64,000 bases of DNA from Pseudomonas sp. B33.4. Its GTDB lineage: Bacteria > Pseudomonadota > Gammaproteobacteria > Pseudomonadales > Pseudomonadaceae. The DNA lies in NCBI RefSeq assembly GCF_034555375.1, contig NZ_CP140706.1:177001-241000 (forward strand), in the 5' to 3' direction. Positions 56,050-63,354 of this stretch are shown one piece after another (the stretch's first letter is position 1; each line of letters starts with the position of its first letter). Made by a program: the position numbers and the translations under genes. Below the pieces are notes generated by a model that was not told the DNA's origin, did not search any database, and saw nothing but the letters and a program-made list of their open reading frames with translations.

Positions 56050-56982
56050 ATGAGTTTTGAAACCTTCGGTCAGCCATTGCTGACCTTTCCCGACGCTGAA
56101 AAAAGTCCCCTGAGCATTCGCGCCAAAGCGCTGGTGTTTGTCGACCCGCGCTCGCGGCAGTTGCGTGAAGAGCTTGAGCAACTGGCACCACGATCGGTCT
56201 CGGTGTTGATCCGCGGTGAGACCGGCACGGGCAAGGAACTGCTTGCCCGACATATCCATCGCGCCAGTGATCGCAGCGGTCTGTTCGTCTCGGTCAATTG
56301 CGGTGCGATCAGCCCAACCTACGCCGATGCCGAACTGTTCGGCTATGCCGCCGGCAGTTACAGCGGCTCAGCCAGCAGTCGCGCGGGCTGGTTCGGTTCG
56401 GCCAATGGCGGCACTTTGTATCTCGATGAAATAGGCGATTTGCCGCTGCCGATCCAGATCAAGTTGCTGGCAGCGCTGGAGAATCACGAAGTCACCCGTG
56501 TCGGTGCGCTTCAACCGAGCCCGGTGGATGTGCGCCTGGTCGCGGCGACCAGCATCGATCTGGCGCAAGCGGTGGACGCCGGCAAATTTCATGAGCGCCT
56601 CTATCACTACTTGAGCGAAGGGCAACTGGAACTGCCTGCCTTGCGCGCGCGCATCGGTGACATTCTTTCGCTGGCCGAGTATTTCCTGGGCATCTATAGC
56701 CAGCGTCTGGATCTGCCCGTGCCGCTGATCAGCGAGGCGGCGCAGCATGTGCTCGAACAACACAGTTGGCCGGGCAACACCCGCGAGCTGGAAAACGTCA
56801 TTCATTTTGCGTTGCTGGTGAGTACCGGCGACGAGATTCTGCCGGAGCACCTGAACCTGCCTGAGGTGTCTGGGCCGCAGCTTCAGATCGAACGGCTGGT
56901 TGCACAAATCAACATCGGCGGCAGCGTAGATGAGCGTAAGGCATTGAAAGATTTGCTGATTCGTTTGGGTGAGGCGTTGTAA
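56050..56982 (+). CDS. Sigma-54-type AAA+ activator lacking a sensor and a clear DNA-binding domain
   Basis: 310 residues. The AAA+ core covers about 25-265: Walker A GETGTGKE, Walker B GTLYLDEIGD, and SWPGNTRELENVI. The L1 loop that normally reads GAFTGA reads GSYSGS here. No receiver, GAF or PAS domain precedes the core, and the last 40 residues do not form a Fis-type HTH. Its neighbours recall SfnR, the sigma-54 activator of dimethyl-sulfone and organosulfur use, but the altered loop makes normal sigma-54 remodelling doubtful. Confidence 0.75.
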   Translation: MSFETFGQPLLTFPDAEKSPLSIRAKALVFVDPRSRQLREELEQLAPRSVSVLIRGETGTGKELLARHIHRASDRSGLFVSVNCGAISPTYADAELFGYAAGSYSGSASSRAGWFGSANGGTLYLDEIGDLPLPIQIKLLAALENHEVTRVGALQPSPVDVRLVAATSIDLAQAVDAGKFHERLYHYLSEGQLELPALRARIGDILSLAEYFLGIYSQRLDLPVPLISEAAQHVLEQHSWPGNTRELENVIHFALLVSTGDEILPEHLNLPEVSGPQLQIERLVAQINIGGSVDERKALKDLLIRLGEAL

Positions 56983-57036
56983 CCGTTTCGTTCAACATGA
57001 ACAAAATGGAATATGAAGCTGAATAAACGTTATTGT

Positions 57037-57056
57037 CCGGGAATAAAAAATCCCGG
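57037..57056. promoter_or_regulatory. Inverted repeat with flanking direct repeats before the MetQ-like gene
   Basis: CCGGGA-ATAAAAAA-TCCCGG, flanked by TATTGTCCG at 57031 and 57057. GGAATAA inside it is the reverse complement of TTATTCC. About 95 bp before the ATG; possible operator. Confidence 0.45.
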
Positions 57057-57148
57057 TATTGTCCGACCCACGCCAGCGATATCACTTCACTGGCACACGT
57101 ATTAATGCCGTCGTCGATGACGACCGTGATTTTCGATAAGGACACTGC

Positions 57149-57946
57149 ATGAAAAAGGTTCTGTTGTTTACCGCATTGGCGGCTGCTCTGACTGCTTCCC
57201 TGGCCAATGCCGGCGAGAAACTGGTGGTTGCCGCGACCCCGGTCCCGCACGCTGAAATCCTCGAGCTGATCAAACCGACCCTGGCCAAAGAAGGCGTGGA
57301 TCTGGAAATCAAAGTCTTCACCGACTACGTTCAGCCGAACGTACAGGTTGGCGAGAAGCGTCTGGACGCCAACTACTTCCAGACCCTGCCGTACCTGAAC
57401 AGCTTCAACCAGGGCAAATACAAGGACGACAAGTCCAAGTACCTGGTGACCGTGCAGGGCGTGCACGTTGAACCGTTTGGTGGCTACTCGAGCAAGTACA
57501 AGACCCTGGCTGAACTGCCGGACGGCGCGACCATCGCGATCCCGAACGAAGGCAGCAACAGCGGCCGTGCGCTGATCCTGCTGCAAAAGGCTGGCCTGAT
57601 CGAACTGAAAGATCCGAAAAACGCGGTGGCAACGCCGAAAGACATCGCCAAGAACCCGCACAACTTCAAGTTCAAGGAACTGGAATCGGCCCTGCTGCCA
57701 CGCGTGCTAAAGGAAGTTGATCTGGACATGATCAACACCAACTACGCGCTGGAAGCCAAGTTGAACCCGCAGAAAGATGCGCTGGTGATTGAAGGCGCTG
57801 ACTCGCCGTACGTGAACTTCCTGGTGGCCCGTGAGGACAACAAGAACAGCGACGCGATCCAGAAACTGGCCAAAGCCCTGACCAGCCCGGAAGTCAAAGC
57901 GTTCATCGAGAAGAAGTACAACGGCGCGGTACTGCCGGCGTTCTGA
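57149..57946 (+). CDS. MetQ/NlpA-family periplasmic binding protein
   Basis: 265 residues. Family motifs: VVAATPVPHAEILE, FTDYVQPN, DANYFQTLPYL, IPNEGSNSGRALILL. It has a type I signal peptide (ASLANAG) and no lipobox Cys, unlike E. coli MetQ. No metN or metI gene is adjacent, so it is an orphan binding protein for methionine or a related sulfur compound. Followed by an intrinsic terminator. Confidence 0.85.
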   Translation: MKKVLLFTALAAALTASLANAGEKLVVAATPVPHAEILELIKPTLAKEGVDLEIKVFTDYVQPNVQVGEKRLDANYFQTLPYLNSFNQGKYKDDKSKYLVTVQGVHVEPFGGYSSKYKTLAELPDGATIAIPNEGSNSGRALILLQKAGLIELKDPKNAVATPKDIAKNPHNFKFKELESALLPRVLKEVDLDMINTNYALEAKLNPQKDALVIEGADSPYVNFLVAREDNKNSDAIQKLAKALTSPEVKAFIEKKYNGAVLPAF

Positions 57947-57980
57947 TCTGACGCTTGAGTGAACCCCTTCAAGGTATGAA

Positions 57981-58015
57981 AACGCCGATGGCCAGTGATG
58001 GGCATCGGCGTTTTT
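57981..58015 (+). terminator. Intrinsic terminator after the MetQ-like gene
   Basis: AACGCCGATG / CATCGGCGTT stem, T-run after. Confidence 0.85.
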
Positions 58016-58033
58016 GTGTGTGCGTTGGAAAAG

Positions 58034-58474
58034 CCCCTCACCCTGACCCTCTCCCAGAGGGAGAGGGGACTGATCGGGGGATGCTGTAGAGGTACGCCGA
58101 CGTGAAAGATCTCTGCTGAATCCATAATCGACTCGATCTTTCAGGTCGATGTTTGACGTAAGACACCTCGGTAGGCTCCCTCTCCTGGAGGGAGAGGGGA
58201 CTGATCGGGGGATGTCGTAGCGGTACGCCGATTTGAAAGATCTCTGCCGAATCCATAATCGACTCGGTCTTTCAGGTCGATGTATGACGCAAGACACCTC
58301 GGTCGGCTCCCTCTCCTGGAGGGAGAGGGGACTGATCGGGGGGATGTCGTAGCGGTACGCCGATGTGAAAGATCTCTGCCGAATCCATAATCGACTCGGT
58401 CTTTCAGGTCGATGTATGACGCAAGACACCTCGGTCGGCTCCCTCTCCCTCCGGGAGAGGGCTGGGGTGAGGGG
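58034..58474. repeat. Dispersed inverted-repeat element, copy D, expanded to three 131-bp tandem units
   Basis: The outer ends are the same as in copies A and B. Between them the motif GAGAGGGGACTGATCGG starts at about 58061, 58192 and 58323, exactly 131 bp apart, each followed by ATCTCTGCYGAATCCATAA and TTTCAGGTCGATGT. Units 2 and 3 differ at only a few bases. Confidence 0.92.
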
Positions 58475-58854
58475 CTTTTGATTTACGCTGTGGCCTTCAG
58501 CGCCCGCCTCAACGCCACCAACAATTTCACAATTTCCTGCGGATCCAGTCGCTGCGGCACTTTTACGTCCATGTTCTCTTCCTTGTTATGGGTTTGGCCG
58601 GGGGAGTCTGGCCAAAAGCTGTTCGTCCTTGGAGGGCTTTCGTGAAAAAAAGATCCGTCCTACAGCGAAAAGGAAAATAGCCTTCTTATTCCTTCCCGGC
58701 AAACCCACAGGATAGTTTTTTGGGTGATATCAATATGCTTTAACGGTATTTAAATTCTCGTTTTTATACCTATAAAGTCGGTGCTTGCCGGACAGCCACC
58801 CGCTGTCCATGGACTGCACCACCGTCGCTTACCGAGCGGCGTTCAGGACGTTTC
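58475..58854. promoter_or_regulatory. 380-bp region before the amino acid transporter, with TTATTCC element
   Basis: CTTCTTATTCCTT at 58683-58695 lies about 165 bp before the first permease gene. A possible 29-codon gene is read leftwards near the left side. The rest is AT-rich leader (58720-58790) with no further gene. Confidence 0.5.
58483..58572 (-). CDS. Possible 29-residue small protein
   Basis: ATG with GGAAGAG five bases before it, 29 sense codons and TAA. The product starts MDVKVPQRLDPQEIVKLL and is a probable amphipathic helix (LLVALRRALKATA at the end). It is divergent from the amino acid ABC transporter and ends 8 nt from the tandem repeat array. Unrecognised; supported only by the Shine-Dalgarno and codon use. 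Confidence 0.4.
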   Translation of the reverse strand: MDVKVPQRLDPQEIVKLLVALRRALKATA

Positions 58855-59520
58855 ATGACTTTCGATTACGCATTTATCCTTAGCACCCTGCCGGCGTTTC
58901 TCAAAGCCGTGGGCGTGACGCTGCAGGTGGGTTTTATCGCCATTGGCACCTCGTTGCTGGTGGCGCTGCTCAACGCGACGATTCTGGTGTTCCGCACGCC
59001 ATACCTGCAAAAACTGGTCGGCCTGTACGTGGAACTGGCACGCAACACGCCGCTGCTGATCCAGTTGTTCTTCGTCTACTTCGCCTTGCCGGCAGTGGGG
59101 ATTCAGGTGTCCGGTTTCACTGCCGCGATCATCACCATGACCTTCCTTGGCGGCGCTTACCTCACCGAAGTGCTGCGCGCCGGTGTCGATGCGGTGCCGC
59201 AGGCGCAACTGGAATCGGGGCGTTCCATCGGCCTGTCCCACGGCCAGTTGCTGCGCTATGTGATCCTGCCGCAAGCGGGGATCCTCAGCCTGCCGTCGCT
59301 GTTCGCCAATTTCATTTTCCTGCTCAAGGAAACCACCGTGGTCTCGGCGGTGGCGGTGCCGGAAATCCTCTACACCACCAAGAGCTACATCGCGCTTTAT
59401 TACAAAACCTACGAAATGCTCGCCGTGCTGACGCTGATCTGCGTGCTGTTGTTCTTGCCACTGTCGCTGCTGCTCAGCCGTCTGGAAAGGAGGCTCCAGC
59501 ATGGCCAGTTCGGGTCTTGA
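58855..59520 (+). CDS. Polar amino acid ABC transporter permease 1
   Basis: 221 residues of the HisM/GlnP type: four to five TM segments, N-terminal family motif ARNTPLLIQLFFVYFALP and the EAA loop ESGRSIGLSHGQLLRYVILP. Forms a heterodimer with the next permease, whose gene overlaps by 20 bp. Upstream TTATTCC element. Confidence 0.92.
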   Translation: MTFDYAFILSTLPAFLKAVGVTLQVGFIAIGTSLLVALLNATILVFRTPYLQKLVGLYVELARNTPLLIQLFFVYFALPAVGIQVSGFTAAIITMTFLGGAYLTEVLRAGVDAVPQAQLESGRSIGLSHGQLLRYVILPQAGILSLPSLFANFIFLLKETTVVSAVAVPEILYTTKSYIALYYKTYEMLAVLTLICVLLFLPLSLLLSRLERRLQHGQFGS

Positions 59521-60160
59521 GTTGCTCTGGGTGTCGTTGCCGCAATTGGCCAGAGGCGCCGGGCAAACCTTGTCGATCTCGTTTCTGAGCATCGCCATCA
59601 GCACCGTCGGTGGCGTGCTCTACGGCGTGTTGCGCACGTTGAACGTGACGTGGCTGAACGCGATTTTGCGGGTGTATCTGGAACTGTTCAGGGCGATCCC
59701 GGTGCTGGTCTGGTTGTACCTGTTGTTCTTCGGTTTGCCGATTTTCTTTGGCCTGAGCATTCCGAGTTTCTGGTGCGCAGTGCTGGTGTTGTCGCTGTGG
59801 GGCGCCAGCGAGGTCGGCGAAGTGGCGCGTGGTGCGCTGCATTCGTTGCCACGCGGGCAGCGTGAAGCGGGGCTGTCGATTGGTCTGAACGCTGCGCAAC
59901 TCTATGGCTACGTGTTGCTGCCGCAAGCGCTGAAGCGCATGACGCCGCCGACCATCAACGTCTACACGCGGATCATCAAGACCAGTTCGCTGGCGGTGCT
60001 GATCGGTGTGGTTGACGTGATCAAGGTCGGCCAGCAGATCATCGAACGCACCTACGAATCGGTGCTGATCTACGGCGCGTTGTTCCTGTTTTTCTTTTTC
60101 ATCTGCTACCCGCTCTCGGCCGCCTCGCGCGTGCTGGAGCGGCGCTGGACGCAAGCATGA
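59501..60160 (+). CDS. Polar amino acid ABC transporter permease 2
   Basis: 219 residues, same family: LFRAIPVLVWLYLLFFGLP and EAGLSIGLNAAQLYGYVLLP. It overlaps both neighbours (20 bp with the first permease, 4 bp with the ATPase), so all four genes are one operon. Confidence 0.92.
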   Translation: MASSGLELLWVSLPQLARGAGQTLSISFLSIAISTVGGVLYGVLRTLNVTWLNAILRVYLELFRAIPVLVWLYLLFFGLPIFFGLSIPSFWCAVLVLSLWGASEVGEVARGALHSLPRGQREAGLSIGLNAAQLYGYVLLPQALKRMTPPTINVYTRIIKTSSLAVLIGVVDVIKVGQQIIERTYESVLIYGALFLFFFFICYPLSAASRVLERRWTQA

Positions 60161-60939
60161 GCGCATTGATCGAGTTTCACGGTTTCAACAAATTCTATGG
60201 CGAGCAGCAGGTGCTCAACGGCATCGACCTGCAGGTGCAGAGCGGCGAAGTGATCGTCATCCTCGGCCCTAGCGGTTGCGGCAAAAGTACCTTGTTGCGT
60301 TGCCTCAATGGCCTGGAAGAGGCCGACAGCGGCAGCCTGAAATTTCTCGGCCGCGAGCTGCTGGACAAGGCCACTGACTGGCGTGAAATCCGTCAGCAGA
60401 TCGGCATGGTCTTCCAGAGTTATCACCTGTTCCCGCACATGAGCGTGCTCGACAACCTGCTGCTCGGCCCGCTCAAGGTGCAGAAGCGCCAACGCCGCGA
60501 AGCCCAGCAACAAGCCGAAGCGCTGCTTGAGCGCGTAGGTCTGGCGGACAAGCGCGATGCTTTCCCGCGTCAGCTCTCCGGCGGGCAGCAGCAACGCATC
60601 GCCATCGTCCGCTCGCTGTGCATGAACCCGCGCGTGATGCTCTTCGACGAAGTCACCGCCGCCCTCGATCCGGAGATGGTCAAGGAGGTTTTGCAGGTCA
60701 TTCAAGGCCTCGCTCGTGAGGGCATGACCCTGTTGATCGTCACCCATGAAATGGCCTTCGCCCGCGCGGTGGCCGACCGCATCGTGTTCATGGATGCCGG
60801 GCGCATCCTTGAACAGAACCCGCCCGAGATTTTCTTTACGAACCCGCAAACCGCACGCGCGCAGCAGTTTCTGGAGAAGTTCTCCTTCGTTGCAACACTG
60901 CCAAAAACGAATCCGACAAAGGAACTGGAACTGTTATGA
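60157..60939 (+). CDS. Polar amino acid ABC transporter ATPase
   Basis: 260 residues, GlnQ/HisP type: Walker A GPSGCGKST, signature LSGGQQQRIAIVRSL, Walker B VMLFDEVTAALDPEM, LLIVTHEMAFARAVAD. FDEVTAALD has Val instead of the usual Pro (DEPTS), a small variation. Four-base overlaps on both sides. Confidence 0.93.
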   Translation: MSALIEFHGFNKFYGEQQVLNGIDLQVQSGEVIVILGPSGCGKSTLLRCLNGLEEADSGSLKFLGRELLDKATDWREIRQQIGMVFQSYHLFPHMSVLDNLLLGPLKVQKRQRREAQQQAEALLERVGLADKRDAFPRQLSGGQQQRIAIVRSLCMNPRVMLFDEVTAALDPEMVKEVLQVIQGLAREGMTLLIVTHEMAFARAVADRIVFMDAGRILEQNPPEIFFTNPQTARAQQFLEKFSFVATLPKTNPTKELELL

Positions 60940-61808
60940 AAACTGCCGCTTTTTTACTGCCTCTACTGAGCCTCGCCTTGCTTGCCGGTTGCAGCAAAAC
61001 CGAAGAACCGCCGAAGCCGAAGGTTGCCAGCGAAAGCACCGCGCCGGCCGGTTACCTGGACAAGATCAAGGCTCGCGACAAGTTGATTGTCGGCGTGTTC
61101 ACCGACAAGCCACCGTTCGGTTTTGTCGACGAGGCTGGGCGTTATGTTGGTTTCGATACCGACATCGGTCGGCGTTTTGCCAAGGATCTGCTCGGCGATG
61201 AAAACAAGGTCGAGTTCGTTGCCGTTGAGCCGGCGAGCCGTATTCCGTTTCTGCAAAGTGACAAGGTCGACCTGATCCTCGCCAACATGACCGTGACGCC
61301 TGAGCGCAAGGAAGCGGTGGAATTCACCAATCCGAACCTCAAGGTCGCGGTGCAGGCGCTGGTGCCGCAAAGCAGCGCGGTGAAAAACCTTGATGATCTG
61401 GCGACCCGCACCACCATCGTCACCACCGGCACCACGGCGGATATCTGGCTGACCAAGAATCACCCGGACTGGAAACTGTTGAAGTTCGAGAAAAATTCCG
61501 AATCGCTGCAAGCGTTGGCCAATGGTCGCGGCGACGCCTATGCGCAGGACAACCTGGTGCTGTTCAGCTGGGCCAAGCAAAACCCGGGCTATCGTGTGCT
61601 GGATGAAAAACTGGGTGCAGAAGCGCCGATTGCGCCGGCGGTGAAGAAGGGCAATATCGAGCTGCGCGACTGGGTGAATACCGAGCTGACCAAGCTGGGC
61701 GAGGAGAAGTATCTGCTCAAACTGTATGACCAATATGTGCGTAAGGAACTGAGCGATGACACCAAGCCTGAGAGCGTGATTGTTGAAGGGGGCAAGTGGC
61801 AGGGGTGA
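60936..61808 (+). CDS. Polar amino acid-binding lipoprotein (possibly for a sulfur amino acid)
   Basis: 290 residues. Lipobox LLAGCS (Cys19), then an SBP family 3 domain: LIVGVFTDKPPFGFVDEAG, YVGFDTDIGRRFAKDLLG, ANMTVTPERKEAVEFTNP. This is PEB1/GlnH-like; ligand cannot be read from motifs. Placement after a TTATTCC element and beside sulfur genes suggests cystine or another sulfur amino acid (inference). Last gene of the operon; repeat copy E follows. Confidence 0.88.
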   Translation: MKTAAFLLPLLSLALLAGCSKTEEPPKPKVASESTAPAGYLDKIKARDKLIVGVFTDKPPFGFVDEAGRYVGFDTDIGRRFAKDLLGDENKVEFVAVEPASRIPFLQSDKVDLILANMTVTPERKEAVEFTNPNLKVAVQALVPQSSAVKNLDDLATRTTIVTTGTTADIWLTKNHPDWKLLKFEKNSESLQALANGRGDAYAQDNLVLFSWAKQNPGYRVLDEKLGAEAPIAPAVKKGNIELRDWVNTELTKLGEEKYLLKLYDQYVRKELSDDTKPESVIVEGGKWQG

Positions 61809-61836
61809 TTGTCTGTTAGGTCGGTGGTGAGGCCTG

Positions 61837-61985
61837 CCCCTCACCCCAGCCCTCTCCCGAGGGAGAGGGAGCCGATCTCTGGGCTTTTCAAAACCTGAGT
61901 TCAACTCGAGACTTTCATGTCGGCGTAACTCGAAAGAACCACTCGGTCAGTCCCCTCTCCCTCTGGGAGAGGGTTAGGGTGAGGG
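61837..61985. repeat. Dispersed inverted-repeat element, copy E
   Basis: 149 bp, ends CCCCTCACCCCAGCCCTCTC and GAGAGGGTTAGGGTGAGGG, core more diverged from copies A-D. Between convergent genes. Confidence 0.88.
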
Positions 61986-62001
61986 TTCTTGTCTGCCACA
62001 C

Positions 62002-63198
62002 TCAATCCGGCCAATACCAAGCAGGCGTCTCCAGCACCTTCTGCCCGACAATCCCGGTCTCCCCCAGTGTCTTCTCCAGCACAATGCAATTGCACTCCGG
62101 ATCCTCCTGTAACGCCGAAATCAACCGCCGCGCATGCGACACCACCCACACCTGACACTGCTCAGACGCACGAATGATCAACCGCGCCAACGCCGGCAAC
62201 AAATCCGGATGCAGACTGGTTTCCGGCTCGTTCAGTACCATCAGCGACGGCGGTCTCGGCGTCAGCAACGCTGCGACCAGCAACAAATAGCGCAGCGTCC
62301 CGTCCGACAATTCCGCCGCCGACAGCGGCCGCAACAAACCTTCCTGATAAAACTCGATGGCAAAGCGTCCACCGGCCTGCGCTTCGATATGCACGCGTGC
62401 ACCCGGAAACGCATCGGTTATCGCCGCACGCATCGCGTCGCCATCACCAATCTCGATGATGGTCTGCAATGCCGCCGCCAGATCCCGGCCGTCGTGATGC
62501 AGCACCGGCGTACGCGTACCCAGTTGTGGCTGACGCACCGGCGCGTCGGCATCGCTGCGAAAGTGATCGTAGAAGCGCCAGCGGCGGATGAACTCGCGCA
62601 TCTGAAACACTTCCGGCGAGCTACGCAGGCTGCCGACCTGATCGAACAGGCTGTCGAAGTTCGGTATGTGCTGCGCCAACACGTCCCAACTGCGCCCTTC
62701 CCGAGCACGGATCATCGGACCGTCACGATCCACCAACAGGCTGGCGGGCCGGTAATGCGGGCCGGCCCAAATGCATTCGCGCTTGATTTGTGGGTCAAGG
62801 CTGAAGCGCGAAGGAATTCGATTGGGGTTGTCAGACAACATGAAATGCCCTTCGGGTTCGGGGAGTCCGAGGCTGATCGAATAGCTGAAATCGTCCCCGG
62901 CGAATCCCAGGCGCAGACGCTTCACGCCTTTGCGCATTGTCGACTGGATTGGCACCTCACCGTTACGCATGCGCCGGCTGATGGTTTCCGGCCCGGCCCA
63001 GAAGGTCGAATCCAGCCCGCCCTCACGGGCCAGCGCATTGACCACGCCGCCCTGTGCGGTTTCCGCCAACAGACGCAAGGCCCGGTAAAGATTGGACTTG
63101 CCGCTGCCGTTGGGGCCGGTGATCAGGTTCAGTCGGCCCAGCGGGATCACCAATTTATTGATCGAGCGGTAATTGGCCACTGCCAGGGTGTTGAGCAT
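62002..63198 (-). CDS. AAA-family ATPase (RecF/SMC-like, AAA_15/AAA_21)
   Basis: 398 residues. Walker A GPNGSGKSN near residue 29, ABC-type signature ELSDGTLRYLLLVAALL near residue 295 and Walker B-like LMVLNEPETSLHPDLL near 325, with Asn in place of the usual Asp; WVVSHARRL supplies the switch His. Related proteins are found both in DNA maintenance and in defence systems such as OLD-like and AbiL-like ATPases. No nuclease or toxin partner is adjacent, so it stands alone. Function unknown. Confidence 0.83.
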   Translation of the reverse strand: MLNTLAVANYRSINKLVIPLGRLNLITGPNGSGKSNLYRALRLLAETAQGGVVNALAREGGLDSTFWAGPETISRRMRNGEVPIQSTMRKGVKRLRLGFAGDDFSYSISLGLPEPEGHFMLSDNPNRIPSRFSLDPQIKRECIWAGPHYRPASLLVDRDGPMIRAREGRSWDVLAQHIPNFDSLFDQVGSLRSSPEVFQMREFIRRWRFYDHFRSDADAPVRQPQLGTRTPVLHHDGRDLAAALQTIIEIGDGDAMRAAITDAFPGARVHIEAQAGGRFAIEFYQEGLLRPLSAAELSDGTLRYLLLVAALLTPRPPSLMVLNEPETSLHPDLLPALARLIIRASEQCQVWVVSHARRLISALQEDPECNCIVLEKTLGETGIVGQKVLETPAWYWPD

Positions 63199-63354
63199 GG
63201 AAGTCCTTCTCTGGATGCACTGAATCTGCGACAGAATATCCCTGCGGCAGCGCCGATATGGAAATATGGGGGGACGAGCGGGCGAACGTTGAACCCTGTT
63301 CTAAGCTCACAGTCGTATCGTCACTTGCACGTTCGTACACAGGAAGGAGTCTGC

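Noticed and set aside
58034..58474. Tandem array considered as a CRISPR
   Set aside because: Units are 131 bp with no 25-40 bp repeat/spacer alternation, spacers would be nearly identical, and no cas genes are present.
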